A stretch of 64,000 nucleotides of DNA from Dinoroseobacter sp049800775 (lineage in GTDB: Bacteria; Pseudomonadota; Alphaproteobacteria; Rhodobacterales; Rhodobacteraceae). Every line of letters starts with the position of its first letter. Positions within the stretch are counted from its first letter, which is position 1. The position numbers and the translations under genes are program-made. This document shows, piece after piece, positions 52,287-61,671 of the stretch. A model generated the notes under the pieces. It was not told where the DNA came from. It did no database searches and saw only the letters and a list, made by a program, of their open reading frames with translations. The stretch covers positions 124,001 to 188,000 of the forward strand of contig NZ_JBNAFR010000007.1 in NCBI RefSeq assembly GCF_049800775.1, in the 5' to 3' direction.

Positions 52287-54916
52287 TATTCCGCCGCGAG
52301 TTTCAGGGCGGGCGTGCCGGCGATCAGCGCCTGCAGCTCGGGCCGGCAGGAGCCGCAATTGGTGCCGGCCTGGGTGCAGGCTCCAAGCGCCTCGACCGTG
52401 CGCGCCCCGCCTTCGATGGCGCGCCGCAGGTCGTTCACGCCGACATCGAAACAGGCGCAGACCGTGGCCCCGGCATCGGGCCGGTCCGCCCCGGGGATGC
52501 CCGCCAGCGCGCGGAACGGATCCTCGGTCGCGCCGATCAGCGCCACCGCGTGGCTGCGCGACAGCGCGACGGGGGTCGGGGCCGCGAAGAAGAGGCCGAT
52601 GATCACGTCCCCCTCGGTGATCGCGACGCGCGCCGTGCCCCGGGCTGGGTCCTCGATCACGCTGGCCGTGCCCCGGGTCAGGCCCAGAACGGCGCGGGCC
52701 TCGGCCTCCCAATCGCCGGGGCGCTTGATCCCGGCCACCTCGGCGCGGGTGCCGGATCTTGTCCGGGCGATGGCCGCATAAGGACGGGTCGGGGTCATGG
52801 TTTCGGTGCTGGCGGCAAAGCCGTACCAGCCTGCAGCGAACCGGCTCAGCGCAACCGGCGTGCCCTTGGAGGCGGGCTGGCCGGAAACCGGGTCGGTCAC
52901 CGGTGCGATCACCGCGTTGATCCGTCCGGTGGACGAGACGATATCGGTCCAGTGCATGGGCACAAACACCGCGCCGGTCTGACCGCGATCGGTTACCAGC
53001 ACCCGCAGGGTCGCCGCGCCATAGGGCGACGAGACCGTGACCAGCTCCGCATCACCCAGCCCGGCCTCTTCGGCGTCCTGAGGATGGATCTCCAGATAGG
53101 GCTCAGCCATATGCGCCCCGAGGCGCGGTGCCTTGCCCGTGCGCGTCATGGTGTGCCAGTGATCTCGCACCCGACCGGTATTGAGCCGCACCGGAAAACC
53201 GACCTGTGCCACGGGGGCGGCGGGCGGCGTGATGGGCAGCATCTTGGCCCTGCCATCGGCGTGATAGAACCCGCCTTGCGCAAAGAACCGACCGCCGGAC
53301 GCGCCGGTGGCAGGCACGGGCCAGACGGTAGGGGACAGCGTGTCATAGGCACTGTCGGTGAGGGTCGCGAGGCCAGAAATGTCGAAATCCTTGCCAAAGC
53401 GCGGCGCCAGCGCCGAGAGCGCTGCGTATTCCCGGAACACCTCCGCCTCGGAGCGGTAGTCAAAGGCCTTGGTCCAGCCCATGCGACGGCCGACATCGGA
53501 AATGATGTCCCAGTCGGGCCGGGCCTCCCCAGGGGCGGCGAGGAACTTGCGCTGCCGCGAGATGCAGCGCTCGGAATTCGTGACCGTGCCGGATTTCTCG
53601 CCCCAGCCCGTGGCGGGCAGCAGGACATCGACACAGCGCCCGGTATCGGTGTCGGCCATAATGTCGGTCATGACCGTGAAGGGCACCGCGCGGATCGCAG
53701 CGGCGACCTTGTCCGCATCGGGCAGCGAGACCACGGGGTTCGTCGACATGATCCAGAGCGCCTTGATCCGCCCCTCGGCGCAGGCGTCGAACAGATCCAC
53801 CGCCTTGAGGCCCGGTTTCGGCGCCATGGTGGGCGACGACCACATCTCCTGCACAGCGGCGCGGTGATCCGGGTTTTCGATGTCCAGATGGCAGGCGAGC
53901 ATATTGGCCAGACCGCCCACCTCGCGCCCGCCCATGGCATTGGGCTGCCCGGTCATGGAAAACGGTCCCATCCCTTCGCGTCCGATCCGCCCGGTGGCCA
54001 GATGGCAGTTGAGGATGGCATTGACCTTGTCGGTCCCGCAGGAGGACTGGTTCACCCCCTGGGAATAAAGGGTGACGACTTTTTCGGTGCTGCACCACAT
54101 CTCGAGAAAGCTGGCGAGCTCTGACGGTGTCAGCCCGGTCTCGGCGGTCTCGGTCTGCCGCGCGGTGTTCAGCGCTGCGTCGTAACCCGCGACGGAGTTG
54201 GCGACGAAGGCGGCATCGGTCAGCCCCCGTTTGGCGATCTCCGCCAGCAGCAGGTTGAAGACGGCCGCATCCCCGTCCGGTCGGATCGACAGATGCAAAT
54301 CCGCGATGTTCGAGGTGGCGGTGCGACGGGGGTCGATGACAACAACCTTCAATCCGGGGCGGGCCTGCTTGGCGGCCTGCAGGCGCTGGAACAGCACCGG
54401 ATGACACCATGCGAGGTTCGATCCCACCAGCACGACCAGATCGGCTGCCTCGAAATCCGTGTACTGACCCGGGACGGTGTCAGTGCCGAAAGCGCGCTTG
54501 TGACCCGCCACCGAGGAGGCCATGCAAAGCCTTGAATTCGTGTCGATATTCGCCGAGCCCATATAGCCTTTCATGAGCTTGTTGGCGACGTAATAGTCCT
54601 CGGTCAGCAGCTGACCCGAGACATAAAAGGCCACGCTGTCGGGTCCGTGTTCGGCGATGGCGGCCTTGAACCGGTCGGCAACCAGATCGAGCGCTTCGTC
54701 CCAACCCGCGCGCCGTTCGCCGATCTGCGGGGCGAGAAGACGACCCTCGAGATCGAGGGTCTCGCCGAGCGCCGAGCCCTTGGAGCACAGCCGCCCCAGA
54801 TTGGCCGGATGGGCCGGATCACCGGCAATACTGCCATCCGCCCCGGCCAGAACGCCGCAGCCGACGCCGCAATAGGGGCAGGTGGTGCAGGTCGGGCGCG
54901 GGGCTGGGTCTGTCAT
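52286..54916 (-). CDS. nasA: assimilatory nitrate reductase catalytic subunit
   Basis: An 876-residue molybdopterin oxidoreductase that reduces nitrate to nitrite in the cytoplasm. The N-terminal [4Fe-4S] Cys are at 13, 16, 20 and 44 (CPYCGVGC; LCSKG). Molybdopterin-binding segments follow (SRLCMASSVAGHKRAFG; STNPVVSLPDADKV; SGTVTNSERCISRQR). The C-terminus carries a BFD-like [2Fe-2S] domain (VCACFDVGVNDLRRAI; GTNCGSCRPELQALI). No signal peptide is present, in contrast to Nap. The start overlaps nirD by 4 bp. Confidence 0.95.
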   Translation of the reverse strand: MTDPAPRPTCTTCPYCGVGCGVLAGADGSIAGDPAHPANLGRLCSKGSALGETLDLEGRLLAPQIGERRAGWDEALDLVADRFKAAIAEHGPDSVAFYVSGQLLTEDYYVANKLMKGYMGSANIDTNSRLCMASSVAGHKRAFGTDTVPGQYTDFEAADLVVLVGSNLAWCHPVLFQRLQAAKQARPGLKVVVIDPRRTATSNIADLHLSIRPDGDAAVFNLLLAEIAKRGLTDAAFVANSVAGYDAALNTARQTETAETGLTPSELASFLEMWCSTEKVVTLYSQGVNQSSCGTDKVNAILNCHLATGRIGREGMGPFSMTGQPNAMGGREVGGLANMLACHLDIENPDHRAAVQEMWSSPTMAPKPGLKAVDLFDACAEGRIKALWIMSTNPVVSLPDADKVAAAIRAVPFTVMTDIMADTDTGRCVDVLLPATGWGEKSGTVTNSERCISRQRKFLAAPGEARPDWDIISDVGRRMGWTKAFDYRSEAEVFREYAALSALAPRFGKDFDISGLATLTDSAYDTLSPTVWPVPATGASGGRFFAQGGFYHADGRAKMLPITPPAAPVAQVGFPVRLNTGRVRDHWHTMTRTGKAPRLGAHMAEPYLEIHPQDAEEAGLGDAELVTVSSPYGAATLRVLVTDRGQTGAVFVPMHWTDIVSSTGRINAVIAPVTDPVSGQPASKGTPVALSRFAAGWYGFAASTETMTPTRPYAAIARTRSGTRAEVAGIKRPGDWEAEARAVLGLTRGTASVIEDPARGTARVAITEGDVIIGLFFAAPTPVALSRSHAVALIGATEDPFRALAGIPGADRPDAGATVCACFDVGVNDLRRAIEGGARTVEALGACTQAGTNCGSCRPELQALIAGTPALKLAAE

Positions 54917-55251
54917 TCGGCGGCCATCCGGGATTGCAGGAATTGCGTCTCCAGCAGAATCCGACCGGCCTCGACCCGCGCCGGATAGGTAGGCACCGTG
55001 CCTTCATCGGCCCCCTGCGCCTCGCCAGTCTCCAGGCTGAACACCCAGTTATGAAGCGGACAGGTCACCTTGTTGCCATGGACGATCCCCTCAGAGAGCG
55101 GGCCACCCTTGTGCGGGCAGGAGTTTTCTAGCGCATAGACCTCATCGGATCCGGTGCGGAACACCGCGACGCAGCCCATGGCGGTCTTGACCACCCGCGC
55201 GCCGCGGGTCGGAATATCCTCGAGGGCCCCAATATCAATCCAGTCGCTCAT
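54913..55251 (-). CDS. nirD: nitrite reductase [NAD(P)H] small subunit
   Basis: A 112-residue Rieske-fold subunit of assimilatory nitrite reductase. A full Rieske ligand set is present: Cys45 and His47 (NSCPHKGG), Cys64 and His67 (TCPLHNW). It can therefore hold a [2Fe-2S] cluster, whereas some NirD proteins have lost these residues. ATGA overlaps on both sides couple it to nirB and nasA, giving nirB–nirD–nasA as one translational block. Confidence 0.94.
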   Translation of the reverse strand: MSDWIDIGALEDIPTRGARVVKTAMGCVAVFRTGSDEVYALENSCPHKGGPLSEGIVHGNKVTCPLHNWVFSLETGEAQGADEGTVPTYPARVEAGRILLETQFLQSRMAAE

Positions 55252-57683
55252 TCCGCGGCCTCCAGTTTGAAATCAGCGATCGGCTGATAGTTGTCCGCAT
55301 TCTCGGCGGCCTCCGCGGCCCAGGGGTCTTTCTGATAGATGGTCTGGGAGAGCTCGAACCGCTCGATCAGCCCGTTGCGGGTGGCCTCGTCAAAGACCTG
55401 CTCCTTCACCCAGTCGAGCCCGACCTTCGCGACCCATTTATAGGGCCGGTCCAGATACTTGGCGTTCTCGCGGAAGAGCTGCATGAAGGCGGTGACGTAG
55501 TCGATCGCCTCCTCCTCGGTGGCGACATCGGCCAGACGCTCGGTCTCTTTCACATCCATGCCCGCGGCCCCGGCGACGCCGATCTGGTAGCCGCTATCGA
55601 CACAGACGATCCCGATATCCTTGCAGGTCGCTTCGGCACAGTTGCGCGGGCAACCCGACACGCCGAGCTTGACCTTGTGCGGTGTCCAGGAGCCCCAGAG
55701 CTTCTTCTCGAGCTTGATGCCAAGCCCGGTGCTGTCCTGGGTGCCAAAGCGGCAGTGATCCTTGCCGACGCAGGTCTTTACCGTCCGCAGACCTTTGGCA
55801 TAGGCATGGCCCGAGACCATCCCCGCATCGTTGAGATCCTTCCAGATCGCCGGGAGGTCCTCTCCCTTCACGCCCAGCAGGTCGATCCGCTGGCCGCCGG
55901 TCACATGGACCGTGGGCACATTGTACTTGTCGGCGGCATCGGCAATCGCGCGCAGCTCGTCCGGCGTGGTCATCCCGCCCCACATGCGCGGCACGACGGA
56001 ATAGGTGCCGTCCTTCTGGATATTGGCGTGACGCCGTTCGTTGATGAAGCGGCTCTGCGGGTCATCCTGATATTCCACCGGCCAGTCGGCCAGCAGGTAG
56101 AAATTCAGAGCCGGGCGGCAGACATGGCACCCGCAGCTGGTCTTCCAGCCAAGCTCCTGCCAGACGGCGGCCATGGATTTGAGCTCCTGGCTCTTGATCA
56201 TGCGCCGCACGTCTTCATGGGTCAGATCCGTGCAGCCGCACATGGAGGCCGCGGCGGGGATGACAAAATCGTCGCCGAGTGTGACGCCCAGAACCTGCTC
56301 GACCAGTCCCGTGCAGGTCCCGCAGGAGCCGGAGGCCTTGGTCACCGCGCGCACAGCGCCCAGATCGGTTGCACCCGCCTCGATGGCGGCCACGATGTCG
56401 CCCTTGGATACGCCGTTACAGCCACAGATTTCCGCATCAAGCGGTAAGGCTGCAACGGCCGCCATAGGGTCCAGCGCGGCCCCCCCCTGATAGGCCGGGC
56501 CAAAGATCAGCGTGTCGCGCATCTCGGAGATGTCTTCGCCCGACTGGATCAGGCCGAAAAACCAGTTGCTGTCTGCGGTATCGCCGTAAAACACAGCGCC
56601 CACGACCTTGTTCTCCTCGATGACAAGGCGCTTGTAGACGCCGCGCGCCGGGTCGCGGAACACGATATCCTCGCGGCCCTCGCCATCGGCGAAATCGCCT
56701 GCGGAGAAGAGATCACACCCCGTGACCTTGAGCTTGGTCGAGAGGGATTTCTGGACAAAGGTCGCCTCTTCGCCGAGCAGCGTCTTGGCCAGCACCTTCG
56801 CCTGATCATAGAGCGGGGCGACGAGGCCGAAGATCGCGCCATCATGCTCGACGCATTCGCCCACCGCGAAGATCGACGGATCCGAGGTCAGCATCTGGTC
56901 ATCCACATGGATGCCCTTGCCAACGGCCAGGCCCGCCTCCTGCGCCAGCGCGGTATTGGGGCGGATGCCCACGGCCATGACCAGCAGATCGCAGGGCAGC
57001 TCGGTGCCGTCATCCAGCAGGAGCGCCTTCACATGCCCGTCCTCGCCGAGGATCTCCTTGGAGTTGGCCGAGCATTTCACGGTGATGTTCTTGTCGGTCA
57101 GCGCCTTGCGCAGCAGATAGCCGGCCGCCTCGTCGAGCTGCCGTTCCATCAGGTGACCCATGATATGCACCACGGTCACATCCACCCCGCGCGCCGCCAT
57201 CCCGGCCGCAGCTTCGAGGCCGAGCAGACCGCCGCCGATCACCACGACCTTGTTGTCCGGGCCCATGGACATCATCCGCTCGGTGTCCTCGAGATCGCGA
57301 TAGGCGATCACGCCTTCGAGGTCATGACCGGGCAGGGGGATGATGAAGGGGTTCGATCCGGTGCCGAAGATCAGTTTGTCATAGGCCACCTCGTCGCCAT
57401 TCTCGGCGATGACCACCTTGCGCGCCCGGTCGATCCCGGCGACCCGCTCGCCAAAGCGGCATGTGACGCCGTTCTCTTCATACCACTCGGCAGTGTGGGT
57501 GACGATCTCGTCATAGGTCTTCTCGCCCGACAGGACGGGGCTGAGCATGATGCGGTTGTAGTTGCCACGGGGCTCTGCATTGAAGAGCGTGACCTCATAG
57601 GCGTTCGGGTCTGCGTCCAGCAGGCTCTCAAGGGCACGGCCCGAGGCCATACCTGCGCCAATGATGACGAGTTTTTGCGTCAT
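55248..57683 (-). CDS. nirB: nitrite reductase [NAD(P)H] large subunit
   Basis: An 811-residue cytoplasmic enzyme that reduces nitrite to ammonium with NAD(P)H. Domains in order are an FAD site (LVIIGAGMASGRALESL), an NAD site (VVVIGGGLLGLEAAAGM), and two BFD-type [2Fe-2S] elements (CGCNGVSKGDIVAAIEAG; CGCTDLTHEDVRRMI and SCGCHVC). The siroheme/[4Fe-4S] domain has Cys in KTCVGKDHCRFGT and GCPRNCAEATCKDIG. The siroheme comes from cysG at the end of the operon. Confidence 0.96.
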   Translation of the reverse strand: MTQKLVIIGAGMASGRALESLLDADPNAYEVTLFNAEPRGNYNRIMLSPVLSGEKTYDEIVTHTAEWYEENGVTCRFGERVAGIDRARKVVIAENGDEVAYDKLIFGTGSNPFIIPLPGHDLEGVIAYRDLEDTERMMSMGPDNKVVVIGGGLLGLEAAAGMAARGVDVTVVHIMGHLMERQLDEAAGYLLRKALTDKNITVKCSANSKEILGEDGHVKALLLDDGTELPCDLLVMAVGIRPNTALAQEAGLAVGKGIHVDDQMLTSDPSIFAVGECVEHDGAIFGLVAPLYDQAKVLAKTLLGEEATFVQKSLSTKLKVTGCDLFSAGDFADGEGREDIVFRDPARGVYKRLVIEENKVVGAVFYGDTADSNWFFGLIQSGEDISEMRDTLIFGPAYQGGAALDPMAAVAALPLDAEICGCNGVSKGDIVAAIEAGATDLGAVRAVTKASGSCGTCTGLVEQVLGVTLGDDFVIPAAASMCGCTDLTHEDVRRMIKSQELKSMAAVWQELGWKTSCGCHVCRPALNFYLLADWPVEYQDDPQSRFINERRHANIQKDGTYSVVPRMWGGMTTPDELRAIADAADKYNVPTVHVTGGQRIDLLGVKGEDLPAIWKDLNDAGMVSGHAYAKGLRTVKTCVGKDHCRFGTQDSTGLGIKLEKKLWGSWTPHKVKLGVSGCPRNCAEATCKDIGIVCVDSGYQIGVAGAAGMDVKETERLADVATEEEAIDYVTAFMQLFRENAKYLDRPYKWVAKVGLDWVKEQVFDEATRNGLIERFELSQTIYQKDPWAAEAAENADNYQPIADFKLEAAE

Positions 57684-57750
57684 GGGCTCCCTCCAATCAG
57701 GAAGGTCGGTGGGCGCCCCGACGCACGGGGTCAGCCGACCAACAAGGGTT

Positions 57751-58185
57751 TCAGGTCGTTAACTCCACCCCCGGAGACGCTCCGGCGGCGGCATTGATCA
57801 TGGTGCGGGAGAGGCGGTCATAGGCCTTGCGCCAGGCCGCCTCCGTGGGCGCGTCGAACGCGTCCCCAAGTGTTTCTGCCAAGCTCCAGAGCAGGGCGTC
57901 GCCCATGGTCTGGTAATGCGCTTCGGTCACCCCGTAGCGCCCGTGCCGCGCGGCCATTTCCATGGCTTTGGGTGGCAGGGCCCCGTCGGTGCGCAGCCCG
58001 CGCACCACGAGGGCCAGCGCCTGCATGAGCATCTCGGATTGCCGGGCCATGCTCGTCGAGAACATGCCCTTGATCGCGGGCTCCATTTCAAACAGGCGGG
58101 TGTAGAACATCATTCCAAACTTGGCTTTTTGCGGGAAAACCTGGGCGAAGGTGGTTTGGATCAGACGGATGTCTTCAGGGGTCAT
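57751..58185 (-). CDS. single-domain globin (flavohemoglobin-like), copy 1
   Basis: A 144-residue globin that lacks any reductase domain. Ligand residues match the flavohemoglobin globin: Tyr28 (FYTRLF, position B10), Gln49 (ARQSEM, position E7) and proximal His81 (AARHGRYGV, F8). This set is the mark of NO-dioxygenating globins. It lies between nirB and a second globin gene. Detoxifying NO formed during nitrite reduction is the likely job. It needs a separate electron donor, perhaps NirB or a general reductase. Confidence 0.82.
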   Translation of the reverse strand: MTPEDIRLIQTTFAQVFPQKAKFGMMFYTRLFEMEPAIKGMFSTSMARQSEMLMQALALVVRGLRTDGALPPKAMEMAARHGRYGVTEAHYQTMGDALLWSLAETLGDAFDAPTEAAWRKAYDRLSRTMINAAAGASPGVELTT

Positions 58186-58299
58186 GGCGAGCTCTCCAGA
58201 TTGAATGAATTGCTCGTCAGAAGATCAGAAATCCGTCTATATCCAGTTGGTGCGATCCTTCGCTTTTGTGACATTTCCCGAGGGTTTTAGGCGTTAACC

Positions 58300-58773
58300 T
58301 TAGGCCCAGATCTTCCACCACGGCTTTTTCGGGGTGTTGGCCGGAGCGGCTGTCTCGATCTTTTCGGACGGGTAGGCCGCATCGATCATCACGCCGGACA
58401 AGGTGGTATAGGCACCGAGCCATGCATCCTTGAGTTCGGGGGTGAACTCGTCGCCGAGACCCTTGTCGAGGGTATAGATCAGCGCCTCGCCCACGGGGGC
58501 GTAATGCTCGGGTTTGACCCCGTAATCCACATGCTTGACCGCAAGCTGCTGGGCCACGGGCACAATCTTGTCGAGATCGCGCAGACCGTTCACGACCACA
58601 CCGAGCGTCGCCATGAGCTTGCTGCCCTGGGCCTTCATGTCGCCCTTGAAGAAGGGCTTCACCTGGGGGGCAATCTCGAACAGGCGCGTGTAGAAAATCT
58701 CGGCGGCCGCGTCAGAGATCGGCGCAACTTTCTTGAAGCTGTCTTGGATGAGGGTGATTTGATCCGGGGTCAT
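58300..58773 (-). CDS. single-domain globin (flavohemoglobin-like), copy 2
   Basis: A 157-residue paralogue of the neighbouring globin with the same residue numbering: Tyr28 (FYTRLF), Gln49 (KAQGSK) and His81 (AVKHVDYGVKPEHY). It carries an extra C-terminal tail ending KKPWWKIWA, an aromatic and basic motif that could dock to a membrane or partner. It starts 7 bp before the end of the transporter ATPase gene upstream. The 114 bp between the two globins have no clear terminator. Two unlike globins in one nitrate operon suggest divided roles. Confidence 0.85.
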   Translation of the reverse strand: MTPDQITLIQDSFKKVAPISDAAAEIFYTRLFEIAPQVKPFFKGDMKAQGSKLMATLGVVVNGLRDLDKIVPVAQQLAVKHVDYGVKPEHYAPVGEALIYTLDKGLGDEFTPELKDAWLGAYTTLSGVMIDAAYPSEKIETAAPANTPKKPWWKIWA

Positions 58774-58779
58774 TGTGGC

Positions 58780-60465
58780 TCACTCCGCTGCAATGGGTTT
58801 CGGGGCCGGCGCGGGCTTTTTGGGCTTCGCGCCATGTTCATACTCTTCAAGGAAATCAAGAACTTCTTGGCGGTATGTGTAGTAATCCGGGTGCTCGAGA
58901 AGGGCCTTGCGCGTGCGCGGGCGCGGCAGATCCACATTGGTGATCTTGCCGATCGTGGCGCGCGGGCCGTTGGTCATCATGACCACGCGGTCGGCCAGAA
59001 GGATCGCTTCGTCCACGTCATGGGTCACGCAGATCGCGGTCACCTTGGTACGCGACCAGACCTCCATCAGCACTTCCTGCAGCTCCCAGCGGGTCAGGCT
59101 GTCGAGCATCCCGAAGGGCTCATCGAGCAGCAGAAGCTTGGGGCTGAGGGCAAAGGCCCGGGCGATGCCGACCCGCTGCTTCATGCCGTTGGACAGATCC
59201 GAGGCGGCCTTGTCCATGCTGTCGGCCAGACCCACACGCTCGAGGTAATACTCGACCACATCCTGACGCTCGGCCGCAGAGGCGCGGGGGTAAACCCGGT
59301 CCACGCCGACGCTGACATTCTCCTTGGCGGTGAGCCACGGGAAGAGGCTGGGCGACTGGAACACCACGGCGCGTTCGGGATCGGCGCCTTCCACATGGCG
59401 GCCATCGAGCTTGATCGCGCCCTTGGAGATCTCGTTGAGACCCGCGGCCATGGTCAGCACGGTCGATTTGCCGCAACCGGAATGCCCGATCAGCGAGATG
59501 AACTCGCCCTTATTGAGCTTGAGGTTGAAATCCTCGACCACGGTCAACGGACCCTTGGGCGTCGGATAGATCTTGTGGAGCTGGCTGAAATCGAGGAAGC
59601 GCTCTTCGATCATGCCGGCCTGGGCCTTGGCTACGGCGGCGGGCACCCCGTGGATCGGCGTGACATCCGGCAGGATCTTGGTGCCTTCGGTCTTGGCGTC
59701 GATGCCCACATCCATCAGGTACTTGGTCACATCCGCGCGCAGCTTCTTGAAGCCCGCATGGTGGTTCATCTCGACCCGGTCGCGGGGGCGGGGGATGTTC
59801 ACGGTGAACTCCTCGCCCAGGGTTCCGTCGGGGTTCAGGGCGATGATGCGGTCGGCGAGCACGATGGCCTCGTCCACGTCATTGGTGATCAGGACGCAGG
59901 TCTTCTTCTCTTCTTCCCAGATCCCCTCGATCTCGTCGGCGAGATTGGCGCGGGTCAGGGCGTCGAGCGCTGAGAGCGGCTCGTCAAGCAGCAGCACCTC
60001 GGGGTTCATGGCCAGCGCGCGGGCCACGTTGACCCGCTGGCGCATCCCGCCCGACAGCTCTGCGGGGCGGCGCGTGGTGGCGTGGCTCAGCCCGACCATC
60101 TTGACGTAGTGATCGACCTTGGCCTGACGCTCCGCCTTGCTGAGGCTGGGGAACATGGTGTCCACTGCGAGGCGCACATTGCCGTTCACCGTCAGCCAGG
60201 GCATCAGCGAGTAGTTCTGAAAGATCACGCCGCGCTCGGGGCCGGGGCCGGTGATTGGCTTGCCCTTGTAGCTGACCGTGCCCTTGGTGGGCTGCTCCAG
60301 CCCGGCCATGAGGTTGATCAGGGTGGTCTTGCCGGTGCCGGAGAAGCCGAGGAGCACGAGGAACTCGCCCTCCCTGACCGTCAGGTTGATGTCCTTGAGC
60401 ACGTCCGCGCGGTTTGCGCCTTCGCCGAAGCTCTTGGAGACGTTCTTGAATTCAATCGCGGTCAT
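58780..60465 (-). CDS. nitrate ABC transporter, two fused ATP-binding domains (NrtCD)
   Basis: A 561-residue cytoplasmic protein with two complete ABC ATPase domains of the nitrate/sulfonate/taurine type. Domain 1 has LLGFSGTGKTTLINL (Walker A, near residue 38), ELSGGMRQRVNVARAL and VLLLDEPLSALDALTR. Domain 2 has LIGHSGCGKSTVLTM (near residue 325), LSNGMKQRVGIARAF and LLLLDEPFGMLDSLTR. Cyanobacteria use two separate proteins, NrtC and NrtD; here one chain supplies both sites. It powers the NrtB permease encoded just upstream. Confidence 0.93.
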   Translation of the reverse strand: MTAIEFKNVSKSFGEGANRADVLKDINLTVREGEFLVLLGFSGTGKTTLINLMAGLEQPTKGTVSYKGKPITGPGPERGVIFQNYSLMPWLTVNGNVRLAVDTMFPSLSKAERQAKVDHYVKMVGLSHATTRRPAELSGGMRQRVNVARALAMNPEVLLLDEPLSALDALTRANLADEIEGIWEEEKKTCVLITNDVDEAIVLADRIIALNPDGTLGEEFTVNIPRPRDRVEMNHHAGFKKLRADVTKYLMDVGIDAKTEGTKILPDVTPIHGVPAAVAKAQAGMIEERFLDFSQLHKIYPTPKGPLTVVEDFNLKLNKGEFISLIGHSGCGKSTVLTMAAGLNEISKGAIKLDGRHVEGADPERAVVFQSPSLFPWLTAKENVSVGVDRVYPRASAAERQDVVEYYLERVGLADSMDKAASDLSNGMKQRVGIARAFALSPKLLLLDEPFGMLDSLTRWELQEVLMEVWSRTKVTAICVTHDVDEAILLADRVVMMTNGPRATIGKITNVDLPRPRTRKALLEHPDYYTYRQEVLDFLEEYEHGAKPKKPAPAPKPIAAE

Positions 60466-60471
60466 GTCTGA

Positions 60472-61554
60472 TCACCGGTTATTCGTGAAGGTGAAGAGCG
60501 ACTGGATGGTGAACATCAGGCGGTCGAGCAGGAAGCCGATGATGCCGATGGTCAGAACCGCAACCATGATCTTGGCCAGCGAGTTGGACGAGCCGTTCTG
60601 GAATTCATCCCAGACGAATTTGCCGAGTCCGGGGTTCTGGGCGAGCATCTCGGCCGCGATCAGCACCATCCATCCCACACCGAGCGACAGGCGCAGACCG
60701 GTGAAGATCAGGGGCAGGGCCGAGGGCAGAACAAGCTTGGTGATCTTGGTATAGGTGTTCATCTTCAATACCTTGGAGACGTTGACCAGATCCTTATCGA
60801 TCGAAGCCACACCCAGCGAGGTGTTGATCAGGGTCGGCCAGAGCGAGCAGAGCGTCACGGTGATGGCGGAGACCAGGAAGGACTTGGCAAAGAGCCCGTC
60901 ATTCGTGGTGTAGACCGCCGAGACCACCATGGTGACGATGGGAAGCCATGCGAGCGGCGAGACCGGCTTGAAGATCTGGATGATCGGGTTCAGCGCGGCA
61001 TTGGCGGTGACTGACAGACCGGCGGAGATCCCCAGCGGCACGGCAAAGACCGTCGCGATCAGGAAGCCGAAGAACACGGTTTTGATCGAGGTCCAGATCT
61101 GGTCGTAATAGGAGGGGGCGCCGGTATAGGCGATGTCCTTGACCTCGTCGGCGCGACCCGCATCGATCAGGCGCTGGTTGCGCTGGTCCACACGTTCGTT
61201 GAAGACGCGCTCGCTCTCGGCCTTGGCGGCGGCATCCTGGTGCAGGGCAACAGCCTGCTCCCAGACCTGGGCGGGGCCGGGCACGGCGCCGAGCGAGGTC
61301 TGAACCTTGGGCGCCAGCGTGCCCCAGGCCAGCAGGAACAGGGTGATGGCGAGGATCGGCACGCAGAAGAGCTGCCAGATGTCTTTCATCTGCGCCTTGG
61401 GGTTGTCCCCGGCCGCGGCCTTGACCATCGGAGTGATCCAGCCGAGGCCAAGCACCTTGAGCCAGGCGTCGGCCTTGTTGATGCGGGTGAACAAGCGCTC
61501 GCGGCGGGCCTCTTTGGCCTCTTTCGCAGCGAAATCAGGATCGACGGTTGTCAT
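60472..61554 (-). CDS. nrtB: nitrate ABC transporter permease NrtB
   Basis: A 360-residue inner-membrane permease. A cytoplasmic N-terminus leads to a first helix near residues 78-96 (IWQLFCVPILAITLFLLAWG). A periplasmic insert rich in charged residues follows (AVALHQDAAAKAESERVFNE), then the BPD permease core with about five helices and the EAA-type loop VSKVLKMNTYTKITKLVLPSALP. This form is longer than typical NrtB because of the insert. ATG 61554 is preferred. It follows nrtA after a 154-bp spacer with two strong hairpins. Confidence 0.92.
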   Translation of the reverse strand: MTTVDPDFAAKEAKEARRERLFTRINKADAWLKVLGLGWITPMVKAAAGDNPKAQMKDIWQLFCVPILAITLFLLAWGTLAPKVQTSLGAVPGPAQVWEQAVALHQDAAAKAESERVFNERVDQRNQRLIDAGRADEVKDIAYTGAPSYYDQIWTSIKTVFFGFLIATVFAVPLGISAGLSVTANAALNPIIQIFKPVSPLAWLPIVTMVVSAVYTTNDGLFAKSFLVSAITVTLCSLWPTLINTSLGVASIDKDLVNVSKVLKMNTYTKITKLVLPSALPLIFTGLRLSLGVGWMVLIAAEMLAQNPGLGKFVWDEFQNGSSNSLAKIMVAVLTIGIIGFLLDRLMFTIQSLFTFTNNR

Positions 61555-61636
61555 CGGGTCTGCTCCGGATAGGGGCGGCGCATTCTGCTGAGGGGGGCGC
61601 ACGCGGGAAGGGCGGGTCGGTTGTGTCTTTTGGGGT

Positions 61637-61667
61637 GCCCTCCGCGGTCACGAGTGGCGCGGAGGGC
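61637..61667 (-). other. intercistronic hairpin between nrtA and nrtB (long stem)
   Basis: Perfect 10-bp inverted repeat GCCCTCCGCG/CGCGGAGGGC with an 11-nt loop. On the minus strand no T-run follows, so it is not an intrinsic terminator. It may protect the upstream nrtA message from 3' decay. Confidence 0.7.
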
Positions 61668-61671
61668 GGGG

